Source: Bacteroidaceae bacterium (lineage in GTDB: Bacteria > Bacteroidota > Bacteroidia > Bacteroidales > Bacteroidaceae). Taken from it: a stretch of DNA of 64,000 bases. Where the stretch lies: NCBI GenBank assembly GCA_016291905.1, contig JAEEZS010000031.1:107882-171881 (forward strand), given 5' to 3'. Shown here piece by piece: positions 43,731-52,049 of this stretch (position 1 is its first letter; every line of letters starts with the position of its first letter). Both the position numbers and the translations under genes were made by a program. Below the pieces are notes generated by a model. That model searched no databases. It was given only the letters and a program-made list of their open reading frames with translations, and had not been told where the DNA came from.

Positions 43731-45110
43731 TTAAGGGTTTATTCTCACTTCGGCCATTTCCTCTGGCGTCATGGGTTTGTACTTGGTGCCTAAGCGGCGG
43801 CAGCCATTGGCTGTGATGAGATAATCCTCCTCGTTGCGGAGACCACCGAGGTTGCGGAACTTATCGATGGCATCGTAGCAGAGGAAGTCTTTGAAACGTC
43901 CTTCAGCCCGCCAGCGGTCTATCAGTTCGGGGATGAAGTAGATGCCTGGCTCGATGGTGAAGACAAAACCCGGCTCCAACGGACGAGCCAAACGGAGTGA
44001 CTTGATGCCAAAGAGTGTGCTCTTGGGCTGGCCGTTGTAGCCCACCCATACCTCGCCGAGGTTCTCCATGTCGTGGACGTCCAACCCCATCATGTGTCCC
44101 AAGCCACAAGGGAAGAACATGGCATGCGCACCAGCCTCCACGGCCTCGTGTACATCACCCTTCATCAGGCCAATGGACTTCATTCCCTCGGCAATGGCGG
44201 TGCAGGCCTTGATGTGGACGTCACGGAAAGGAACGCCCGGGGCCAAGGCCGCCACCGCAGTACGGTGGGCATTCAGACAGATGTCGAAGATGGTACGTTG
44301 CCGTTCGTCGAACGTACCGCTGACGGGGCATGTCGAAGAGAGGTCACCGCAGTAGTGGCTTGCTACCTCGGCACCGGCATCAAGCAGGAACATGTCGCCC
44401 GCTTGGGCGGTGTGGATATAACCGTGGTTGTGGAGCGTCTGTCCGTGTGTGGTGGCGATGACGGGGAAGGAGATATCGCCTCCCTCCTGCTGCTGGGCAA
44501 TGGCTGTCACAGCGGCACGTACCTCTGCTTCGTGAATTCCAGGGCGCACCATGCGCATCATGGCCACATGCATGTCGATGGAGATATCTACCGCCTTCTC
44601 AATTTCCATGACCTCTTCTTCCGTCTTGTGGTTACGCATATCCACCACAGCCCGGATGAACGGGATGCTGGCACCCTCTGCTTGTGCAGCGGGGGCAATG
44701 CCCAGCAATTCCTGCAACTTCACTTGGTGTTCGCCACGATAAGGAGGAAGGTAGTGCACCTTCTTGCCTTTCAGACAATCGGCCAACTTAAGTGAGGGTT
44801 GAGTTTCCTTGACACCCACCCGCTCTGCTTTTTCGGCCAGTGGCGGCTGGGTACCCATCCAGACAATGTCGTCAATCGTCGGGTCGTTGCCGAAGATGAT
44901 TTCGCGGTCGTTGTCAATGTCGATGACCGCAGCCAGTCCCTCGGTATCCAGTCCAAAATAATAGAGGAACGTAGAATCCTGCCGGAAACTATAGGTGTTG
45001 TCGGCATAGTTCATGGGTGCTTGGTCGTTGCCGAGAAAAAGCAACAGTCCGCTGCCGACGCGCTCCTTCAGTTGCTGCCGACGCTGAATATAGGTTTCTT
45101 TGCTAAACAT
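43731..45110 (-). CDS. pepP: Xaa-Pro aminopeptidase (aminopeptidase P)
   Basis: A 459-residue M24 metallopeptidase that removes the N-terminal residue before proline. The N-terminal creatinase-like domain covers about 1-165. The pita-bread catalytic domain follows with the dinuclear metal ligands in FLLDAGAEVASHYCGDLSS (two Asp), GLGHMMGLDVHD (His) and the two Glu near TIEPGIY and RNEEDY. No signal peptide. Placed between the FAD/Fe-S dehydrogenase and GH94, it would release proline or hydroxyproline peptides for the pathway encoded around it. Confidence 0.93.
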   Translation of the reverse strand: MFSKETYIQRRQQLKERVGSGLLLFLGNDQAPMNYADNTYSFRQDSTFLYYFGLDTEGLAAVIDIDNDREIIFGNDPTIDDIVWMGTQPPLAEKAERVGVKETQPSLKLADCLKGKKVHYLPPYRGEHQVKLQELLGIAPAAQAEGASIPFIRAVVDMRNHKTEEEVMEIEKAVDISIDMHVAMMRMVRPGIHEAEVRAAVTAIAQQQEGGDISFPVIATTHGQTLHNHGYIHTAQAGDMFLLDAGAEVASHYCGDLSSTCPVSGTFDERQRTIFDICLNAHRTAVAALAPGVPFRDVHIKACTAIAEGMKSIGLMKGDVHEAVEAGAHAMFFPCGLGHMMGLDVHDMENLGEVWVGYNGQPKSTLFGIKSLRLARPLEPGFVFTIEPGIYFIPELIDRWRAEGRFKDFLCYDAIDKFRNLGGLRNEEDYLITANGCRRLGTKYKPMTPEEMAEVRINP

Positions 45111-45149
45111 AATCGAGATTGAAGATTAAAGATTGGAAATTAGAACTGA

Positions 45150-48100
45150 TTACTTGAATGCATTTTCGCTTATTCCCTTGCCAGTGAGGGCGAGGTCTTT
45201 CATGTAGTGCGGGACGGGACGTCCGAGGTATTTATCCACATAGAGCTTGGCCAGATACTGGCTGAGCATGAAGCCGTGTCCGCGTAAGCCGGTGAGTAGT
45301 CCGACGGAAGGATCGACAATGTAGCGGGGCTCCATGTAGTAGCCTGCCCAAACGGCATGGAAGCTGACGTTCTTTAGCGTGGGCAGCCATTCGGCAAACA
45401 CTTCGCTTACTATCTGCAAGAACTCACGGCTGTTGTACTTCAGGTTCTGACGTGCCTCGAAGGCATCGCAGTCAGGCGAGGCGCAGCCGATAATCTGTCC
45501 CGTGTGGAGGAACTGCTGGCCATAGACGGCCGAGAAACCTTTGTAGTGGCGACGATCGATAATCATGTCGAGGTTGTCGCCACCGACGCCCATGTTCGGA
45601 AGGCGACGAGTGATGAACGCCTGATGCTTGACGGGATAGAGCTGCGTGTCAATGCCCAGCATATCGGTGAATTTCTCGGCGCCAGGCCCCATGGAGTTGA
45701 CAAAGTGCTCGCAGACGTAGTAAACAAAATGTTTGTCATGTTCACGCACTAACGCGCGAATGCGACCACCTTCGATGTGCTCCACGTGTAGCAGTTCGCA
45801 ATCCTCTTTCATTACTCCGCCATGGCCGATAGCTACCTGACGGACATATTCGATGGTACGTCCAGGTGTGGCCTGCCAGCAACCGTTGCTGATAAGGGCA
45901 GCACTATATACGTTGTCCTGCGGATTCCAATAGGGTGAGATGACCTTCTCAAAGTCTTTTCGGTCTATCATGTAGGCATCCGTAGCCCAAGCCCGCGAAG
46001 CATCAAGTGCTTGGTAGGTAGCTTCGTCGTGGACAAGGTTCACATAGCGCGTCATCTTCAAATCGATGTTGCGGTCGGCCTGAATGGCGCGGAAGATTTC
46101 GAGGTTGTGATTGGCAATATCGGCAATGTCGGGATGGGAGAAGGTGGGTCGTCCGCCTCCAATGCATCGCCACGATGAACCACGTTCATAGTTAATAAGC
46201 ACTGGTTTCAGTCCAGCTTCGGCAAAATAGCGGAAGGCTGCCGAGCCAGCCATGCCGCCACCTGCTATCAACACGGATACCTCTTTCACGGGGATGTTCC
46301 CTTCGGGGAAGACAAAAACGTCCTTTTGTCCAGGGGTATAGACCTCACCCAGCGTAACCTGTGTAGCGAGTGGGGCACGTGGCGACGAATCGCCCGTCAA
46401 CTCTATGCCGTAGGAGCGAAGCAACTGCCGGGCACGGGGTACACAGCGCTTGCCGCGGCAGGGACCCATACCCATGCGAGTGATGTGCTTCAGTTCGTCC
46501 ACGGAAATGTACTTCCTGTCACCAATAACGCTAAAGATGGTTTTGATGTCCACATCCTCGCAGTGGCAGACGAAAGATTTGTTCGGGTCAACAATTCCAC
46601 AAGTCAACGAGTCAACATGCTGTCGACCATCCGATTCTACTTGTTGGCTTGTTGAGCTACGCTCGACCTCTGTCGCGACTCGGGATAATTGGAGTAAACT
46701 CCATCCTCCGCTCGCTGCTCCATCGGTTGACTTGTTGACCTGTTGACCTGTTGACCTGTTGACCTGTTGACCTCTTTCCATAAACCCTCTCACCTTGGTC
46801 AGGGCATCGCCGCAGGGTGAAGAGGCTTGAATACGGAGGAGGTTGGTCTTATTGCTCTTTCGCAGAACTTTTTCAATACGTCCCTCACCAATCGGTTTGC
46901 CGTCGTTATCAACCAGCCAGCCCGTAGCACCATCTTCAACTTTTCTTTCGATGGGAAGGAATACACGGTTTGTATTCAGGTCATAGCCAAAGATGGCCAG
47001 ACCAGGGCAGTGTGTGACGCAGCTCATGCAGCCCACGCACTTGTCGTAATCGACTACGGGGACATCGTGAGTGGTGGGTTTGCTGATAGCCCCGTGCGGA
47101 CAATTGAAGGTACACGGATTGCAGGCAAAGCCATAAAGGCAATCTGCCACTACGAAGGGTGTCCGCTCCCTACGCTCCGCCGATGGAAGAATGGGCTCCT
47201 GAAGCACACGGACGGGGCGTTGTTGCGAGTCAATATAATCACGCGAAACATTCAAGTAGTCCTCGTAGTTCACACGGGTTTCCATAGCCTGTGCCACCTC
47301 GTAGGCCGCTTGCCGCCCACGTAGTACAGCACTTGTGCCCTCGCCAATGCGCACGGCATCGCCGCAGCCATAGACGTTGGCCCCGAACACCTGGCGTCCC
47401 TTGGTGAGAAGCTGGTTGTCGGGCAGTAGGCCTGTGCAGATGTTAATGACGTCGATGTCATCGATGACCTGCTCCGTACCTGCAATGGGCTGGAAATTCT
47501 TACATTGACAAATAACTGCGCCCGTTACACCCGTACGGTCAGCATTGGGAATGGCTTTCAGCAGCAGGTGCGAGGTGAGGATGGGGATGCCCAACCGACG
47601 TACACGGTTTGCCTGCACAGGAAAGCCGCCCTCGTGGTCCATGCCTTCAAGGATTGCTTTGATGGTAGCTCCTGCCTGTACAGCCTGATAGGAGGTGAGG
47701 TAGCCAATGTTGCCCGCTCCTACCGTCAGCACTTTTTTTCCAAGGAGAGTGTGTTCCTGGTTCATCATCTTTTGGAACACGGCAGCCGTATAGACACCGG
47801 GCACATCGTCGTTCTCGAAACAGGGCATGAAGGGAACAGCCCCCGTTGCCACCACCAGATAATCCGCTTCGATGTAACTGACTTCCTGCGTCAGAACATT
47901 CTTCAAAGCGATGCGCCGCCCTTCCAGCAAATCCCACACCACCGTGTTCAGCAGTATGCCTTCCGTGTTCTCGCCCGCTAATTGTTTGGCAATGTCGAAC
48001 CCACGCATGCCGCCAAATTTCTGTTCCTTCTCGAAGAAGAAAAACTGATGCGTCTGCATGTTGAACTGCCCGCCTACGGTGGCGTTACTATCAACTACCA

Positions 48101-48521
48101 GATTGGGGATACCCCACGTATTCAACTGTTCGCGACAGGCAAGTCCGGCAGGCCCTGCTCCGATAATGGCTACGGAGGTTTTATAGACCTTCACCTGTTG
48201 GTTTGTTGAACGTTGCTCTTCGTCAGGCAGCCAGTCTTTGGGGATTTCGCGCACTTCGTGTACACTATCTACGGGTGTGATGCAGATACGGCGCACCACG
48301 CCGTCAACCAGCATTTCGCAGGCACCACATTTCCCGATGCCGCAACCCAAGCTGCGGCCTCGTCCGCTGAGGCTGTGCGAGTGTACGGGGAAACCTGCCT
48401 GATGCAGTGCTGCCGCTATGGTTCGCCCGCGCTGACCACTGACGATCTGCCCATTATAATTGAAGGTTACAAGGTCTTCTTTAGGAAGTTTAAGGATGGG
48501 ATGTTCGGTTATCTTATACAT
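45150..48521 (-). CDS. Single-chain FAD/Fe-S amino-acid dehydrogenase (HcnABC/LhpBEF-like fusion)
   Basis: A 1123-residue protein that joins what are usually three subunits. Residues 15-90 are a plant-type 2Fe-2S domain (Cys60, 65, 68, 80). About 115-450 is a pyridine-nucleotide-disulfide-type flavoprotein (VAIIGAGPAGLA at 117-128; TVGAGNIGYL). Two 4Fe-4S motifs lie at about 470-515 (CNPCTFNCP, CVGCMSCVTHCP). About 640-690 is a BFD-like 2Fe-2S domain (VCHCED, CRGKRC) and about 735-1100 a DAO-type FAD oxidoreductase (VLIAGGGMAGSAAFRYF). Such sets oxidise glycine, L-proline or D-hydroxyproline. With hypD, pepP and pruA nearby, proline or hydroxyproline is the inferred substrate. Residues about 580-640 are encoded by copy 3 of the octamer/core repeat. 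Confidence 0.85.
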   Translation of the reverse strand: MYKITEHPILKLPKEDLVTFNYNGQIVSGQRGRTIAAALHQAGFPVHSHSLSGRGRSLGCGIGKCGACEMLVDGVVRRICITPVDSVHEVREIPKDWLPDEEQRSTNQQVKVYKTSVAIIGAGPAGLACREQLNTWGIPNLVVDSNATVGGQFNMQTHQFFFFEKEQKFGGMRGFDIAKQLAGENTEGILLNTVVWDLLEGRRIALKNVLTQEVSYIEADYLVVATGAVPFMPCFENDDVPGVYTAAVFQKMMNQEHTLLGKKVLTVGAGNIGYLTSYQAVQAGATIKAILEGMDHEGGFPVQANRVRRLGIPILTSHLLLKAIPNADRTGVTGAVICQCKNFQPIAGTEQVIDDIDVINICTGLLPDNQLLTKGRQVFGANVYGCGDAVRIGEGTSAVLRGRQAAYEVAQAMETRVNYEDYLNVSRDYIDSQQRPVRVLQEPILPSAERRERTPFVVADCLYGFACNPCTFNCPHGAISKPTTHDVPVVDYDKCVGCMSCVTHCPGLAIFGYDLNTNRVFLPIERKVEDGATGWLVDNDGKPIGEGRIEKVLRKSNKTNLLRIQASSPCGDALTKVRGFMERGQQVNRSTGQQVNKSTDGAASGGWSLLQLSRVATEVERSSTSQQVESDGRQHVDSLTCGIVDPNKSFVCHCEDVDIKTIFSVIGDRKYISVDELKHITRMGMGPCRGKRCVPRARQLLRSYGIELTGDSSPRAPLATQVTLGEVYTPGQKDVFVFPEGNIPVKEVSVLIAGGGMAGSAAFRYFAEAGLKPVLINYERGSSWRCIGGGRPTFSHPDIADIANHNLEIFRAIQADRNIDLKMTRYVNLVHDEATYQALDASRAWATDAYMIDRKDFEKVISPYWNPQDNVYSAALISNGCWQATPGRTIEYVRQVAIGHGGVMKEDCELLHVEHIEGGRIRALVREHDKHFVYYVCEHFVNSMGPGAEKFTDMLGIDTQLYPVKHQAFITRRLPNMGVGGDNLDMIIDRRHYKGFSAVYGQQFLHTGQIIGCASPDCDAFEARQNLKYNSREFLQIVSEVFAEWLPTLKNVSFHAVWAGYYMEPRYIVDPSVGLLTGLRGHGFMLSQYLAKLYVDKYLGRPVPHYMKDLALTGKGISENAFK
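46587..46771. repeat. Octamer/core repeat element, copy 3 (inside the FAD/Fe-S dehydrogenase gene)
   Basis: The core is 46651-46731 (81 bases). The right array has GTTGAC at 46726, 46734, 46742, 46750, 46758 and 46766 (unit GTTGACCT). On the left GTCAAC occurs at 46587, 46603 and 46611, on the same 8-base grid but inverted, so the element ends are inverted octamer arrays. On the coding strand it reads QQVNRSTG, QQVNKSTDG, then the same core peptide as in trmN6. It lies in the linker between the 4Fe-4S part and the BFD-like 2Fe-2S domain. Confidence 0.9.
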
Positions 48522-48542
48522 TTTCGCTCTTTCGCTCCTTTC

Positions 48543-50153
48543 TTATTCGGCTGTATAAAGGTTAATTTTCGGATGTCGGCTAATAGGTTGGTCTGTTTCG
48601 GGGAAATACTCGGCGATGAGGGCATAAAGACCCGGGTCGTAGGCAGCGAGTTCCTCGCGAGTGTTCACATAGTTATGTTTACCGTCGGGACGAGGCATTT
48701 CGGCATTGACGTTAAACCAGTCCTGCACGCCTTCGGCCCAATACTCGTAGATATCAACCGAGGCGTAGGTGCCTACGAAACGTCCCTCAGCAAGTGCATT
48801 GTCGAGCAATGCTTGAAGGCGGGCGTTGATGTCGGGATGCACTTGCAGGATGCCCACTAAATGAATAGCATGGGAAAACTCGTGGATGAGAATGTCCTCG
48901 GCATGGTACTTGTCTATCTGATACGCCAGTACGTTCTCTTCGGCACATGAGGTGAGTGGTAGTTCCAAGTCACCACCCAGACCGCGCGCACGAAGGTTCC
49001 AGTTGAGGGTGGTATCGTTGCGGAGATTTGCATGCTCTGGAATATCGGTCGTTCCCTCGTAGCGAGCCATGACAGCAAGACGTACATCCTTGTTTATCAT
49101 GGCGTCGAGGACGGGCTTGTCAAGCATGGAGGTCATGGCATAAACGGTACGGTAAGCCTGCACGAGGCAGCTGTCAGGTACGCGCCACGAGGAGATGATG
49201 GGGATGCCATTACAATCGACATACTTCTTATAAAAGTCAGGATAGCCCTTCTCTTTCGGCACCGAGGTGATGACACAGTGAGGAGCCTTTCCTTCGTCTT
49301 TCTTAAGAGGGGGTAACTGGTCTTCGGTGTAAAGATTCACCTTTGGATGTTTGCTAATCGGTTCCTCTAAGGCAGGGAAGTACTTGCTGATGAGTTTGTA
49401 GAGACGCGGGTCGTAGCGTTTCAAATCCTCGCGTGTGTTCACCCAGTTATGCTTGCTGTCAGGGTAGGGAACCTCGGCGTTGACGTTGAACCAGTCTTGC
49501 ACACCCTCCGCCCAATATTCGATGAAGTTCTCGAGGGCATAGGTGTTCTGGTATTTACCTTCGCGGATAGCTTTGTCCATCAACGTCTGCAGTTTCTTGT
49601 CGATGGAGGGATCGACGAGGTTGATGCCGACGAGGTGGATGGTATGGGCAAATTCGTGGATGAGGATGTCCTCGGCATGGTATTGGTCAATCTGATAAGC
49701 GAGGATGTTTTCCTCGGCGCAGGTGGTGAGTGGAAGTTCCATTGTTCCTTCCAGACCTCGAGCACGGCAGTCCCAGTTGAGGGTGGTGTCGTCGCGCAGG
49801 TAGGCGTGCTCGGGAATATCGGTCGTGCCTTCGTAGCGTGCCATGACGGCCACGCGAACATTGTGGGCAACCATCGAATCCAGCACCTCGGAGGGTAGGC
49901 AGGAGGTCATGGCATAGAGTGTCTTGTATGCCTGCACCAGACAGCTGTCAGGAACACGCCACGAGGACATCAGGTGGATGCCGTTGACATTGACATACTT
50001 CTTGTAAAAGTCGGGCCACCCGTATTCAGCCGGAGGAGAGGTGATGCTACATTCGGGCATATTGTCCCACGAAAAGGAAATCCTCGGACTCTCCGTGCAA
50101 CTCGCAAGCCACGACGTCAAAAAAAGCAGGGAATAAGCCACGATTTTTCTCAT
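48543..50153 (-). CDS. Lipoprotein with two tandem zinc-metallopeptidase-like domains
   Basis: A 536-residue lipoprotein (LTSWLASC, lipid Cys18). Two near-identical halves, about 35-275 and 290-536, each hold DFYKKYV, SSWRVPDSCLVQAY, VMARYEGTTDIPEHA, a zinc motif and EYWAEGVQDWFNVNAE. The zinc motif is HEFAHTIH in the first half and HEFSHAIH in the second, and the Glu of EYWAEG, about 45 residues later, is a plausible third ligand (gluzincin type). I do not recognise a named family. Both halves keep their motifs, so both may be active. It lies directly upstream of the dehydrogenase gene; release of extracellular peptides is inferred. Confidence 0.75.
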   Translation of the reverse strand: MRKIVAYSLLFLTSWLASCTESPRISFSWDNMPECSITSPPAEYGWPDFYKKYVNVNGIHLMSSWRVPDSCLVQAYKTLYAMTSCLPSEVLDSMVAHNVRVAVMARYEGTTDIPEHAYLRDDTTLNWDCRARGLEGTMELPLTTCAEENILAYQIDQYHAEDILIHEFAHTIHLVGINLVDPSIDKKLQTLMDKAIREGKYQNTYALENFIEYWAEGVQDWFNVNAEVPYPDSKHNWVNTREDLKRYDPRLYKLISKYFPALEEPISKHPKVNLYTEDQLPPLKKDEGKAPHCVITSVPKEKGYPDFYKKYVDCNGIPIISSWRVPDSCLVQAYRTVYAMTSMLDKPVLDAMINKDVRLAVMARYEGTTDIPEHANLRNDTTLNWNLRARGLGGDLELPLTSCAEENVLAYQIDKYHAEDILIHEFSHAIHLVGILQVHPDINARLQALLDNALAEGRFVGTYASVDIYEYWAEGVQDWFNVNAEMPRPDGKHNYVNTREELAAYDPGLYALIAEYFPETDQPISRHPKINLYTAE

Positions 50154-50246
50154 GATATTTCTTTTTGAAGTTTTTCTTTTATCTTTTGAAGTTTCAGTCC
50201 TCCTTTTTGAAGCTATGAAAATGGCGTGAAAAGAGCTGTATTTTCC

Positions 50247-52049
50247 TCAATCGCTGCCTTCAGTCACGTGAATGTTTCCGTTTAACTGCACGGCCTTGCT
50301 TCCGTAAGCCAACACGATGTTTACATGATACTCGCCCGGTGCGCACAACGTGGGGTGCTTGCCGAGGATGAAACAGAAATCGTAGTATGAGAGTTCCATA
50401 TAGACGGAACTGTCTGTGCCGTAGGGGGAAAGATTTCCCTTGCTGTCAAACCAGAAGCCCATTCCCTCACTGTCCCCAGCATTCAAGTCCCACTCGAGAA
50501 CGCCGTCATGATTGTGTGCCAAGCGAATCATGCCATCAGTGAACAGAGTTGGGATCTGTGAGGTCTTCACACCCAGCGCCTTCTCAATCAAGGCACATTC
50601 TTCGGACGTGGGATAGAAGTAGGTGCCAAGATGATGTCCGTCTTGCGGAAAGGAGGCGGTGAAGGAAAGGGTTTCTACAATAGTCACCTCATCATTGGTA
50701 TCGGGCGTGGGCGTGCCGCCTCCGTTCGGGGCTTCCTCATAGGAGGCGATGATGGTATCGAGGTAATCAAAACGGTCGTTCAACCAAAGACGCAGCTTTG
50801 TCACTTGTTCGGCAGGGCTGTAGTTGCTGATATGCCAAAGTGAGCAGTCTGCCCGCATAGCCGAGGCAATGACGTCGTAAGTGGCGTTGATGTTTGCCAG
50901 CACTGTTTCCAACATCTCGTCGCGCTTCTCCTGCCAGCGCACCTTGAACGCACGGACGAATTCGGGCATGCCGAACATGCAGGAGAAGAAGGGTGAAGGA
51001 CCGCTGCCGTAAGCGCCCTTACCCGTGAAGGGCTGGCTGCCGAGGATAAGCAGACGATAATTCTCAAAGTAGGTATGTCCCCATCCGCGGGAGTCGTACA
51101 TGTCGCCCCAGTTGTAGGAGAATCCTCCGTCGCAGTCCCAGACGGGCCCCATTGTCCAACGCCCGCCGAGGTCGCGATGGATATAGACACTGCGGGCTGA
51201 GGGGTTGTTGTCGAGTTCCACGTTTGCAATCACTTCTTGCACAATCAGGTAGTCTATCATCGAGGATACATCCATTAATGCACTTACCTGAGCATAGTCA
51301 AGGCTGAGAATAGCGCGTTCCAGCTGGGCGAACTCCGTGCGTGCCCAGGCGAGCTGCATACCGTCGGGATCCTCAGGTGATTTTACAGCAACCGCCATGT
51401 GGATAACATCGGAATAGAAATTGTTCGTGGCCAGAGGTTCGTCGGCTGGGCCGTCGTTGATATCCAGCGCCAGCAACAATCCCCCGTCCGCGTCAATGTC
51501 AACGCGGTTTCCGCCTTGCTCCACCTGTTCCGTCACCATGTACAACCCCATGTTCTTCCCATTAAGAGAAACCGTGGCGTAGCGTGAGTGGTTCGTAAAA
51601 GGAAGGCCGAGGACGTGGGCCAGAGTGAAGCCGACGTTGTTCATCATGTGCGTCACATCCCGATAGTCAGCCAGCAATACCCAGTCTCTGTTTTGCGCCA
51701 TGCCAAGGAAAGGCGAAGGCTCGTCGAGCTTGATGCGGTAAGGTTTTTTGGTGTACCACTCCCAGGTGGAGTTGCCTCGTCCGCGTATTTGTCCGCGCCC
51801 CTCGTAGTCGGCAAAAATATTTTTGCCCTTCACCGTCACGGTACAGGGACGGTAGTCGGCAGGGTCTTTTGAATCAACCGCTGCCTTACCGTCTGTAACA
51901 ATATCGATGGAGGCAACACCGTAGGCAAAGTAATTTGCCGAATCGGCGGCCGGTGTCGGATCTGGGTCTATCAGCGGCTCTTCCTCAGGACGACATGCCG
52001 TGAGAAAGAGAAGCGTCACGAGGAGAAGCTGTCGGGCAGAGCGCTTCAT
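50247..52049 (-). CDS. CotH-kinase-like lipoprotein
   Basis: A 600-residue lipoprotein (LLFLTACR, lipid Cys19). Residues about 65-385 match the CotH family: GQIRGRGNSTWEWYTKKPYR, LLADYRDVTHMMNNVGF, YMVTEQVEQGGNRVDID and GPVWDCDGGFSYNWGD. These are conserved kinase-like segments; CotH of spore formers phosphorylates coat proteins. In Bacteroidetes such proteins are cell-surface and of uncertain substrate. Residues about 450-600 form a separate domain (YFYPTSEECALIEKALGV), beta-rich and possibly for binding. Its ATG follows the pruA stop directly, and the metallopeptidase follows after 93 bases. Confidence 0.83.
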   Translation of the reverse strand: MKRSARQLLLVTLLFLTACRPEEEPLIDPDPTPAADSANYFAYGVASIDIVTDGKAAVDSKDPADYRPCTVTVKGKNIFADYEGRGQIRGRGNSTWEWYTKKPYRIKLDEPSPFLGMAQNRDWVLLADYRDVTHMMNNVGFTLAHVLGLPFTNHSRYATVSLNGKNMGLYMVTEQVEQGGNRVDIDADGGLLLALDINDGPADEPLATNNFYSDVIHMAVAVKSPEDPDGMQLAWARTEFAQLERAILSLDYAQVSALMDVSSMIDYLIVQEVIANVELDNNPSARSVYIHRDLGGRWTMGPVWDCDGGFSYNWGDMYDSRGWGHTYFENYRLLILGSQPFTGKGAYGSGPSPFFSCMFGMPEFVRAFKVRWQEKRDEMLETVLANINATYDVIASAMRADCSLWHISNYSPAEQVTKLRLWLNDRFDYLDTIIASYEEAPNGGGTPTPDTNDEVTIVETLSFTASFPQDGHHLGTYFYPTSEECALIEKALGVKTSQIPTLFTDGMIRLAHNHDGVLEWDLNAGDSEGMGFWFDSKGNLSPYGTDSSVYMELSYYDFCFILGKHPTLCAPGEYHVNIVLAYGSKAVQLNGNIHVTEGSD

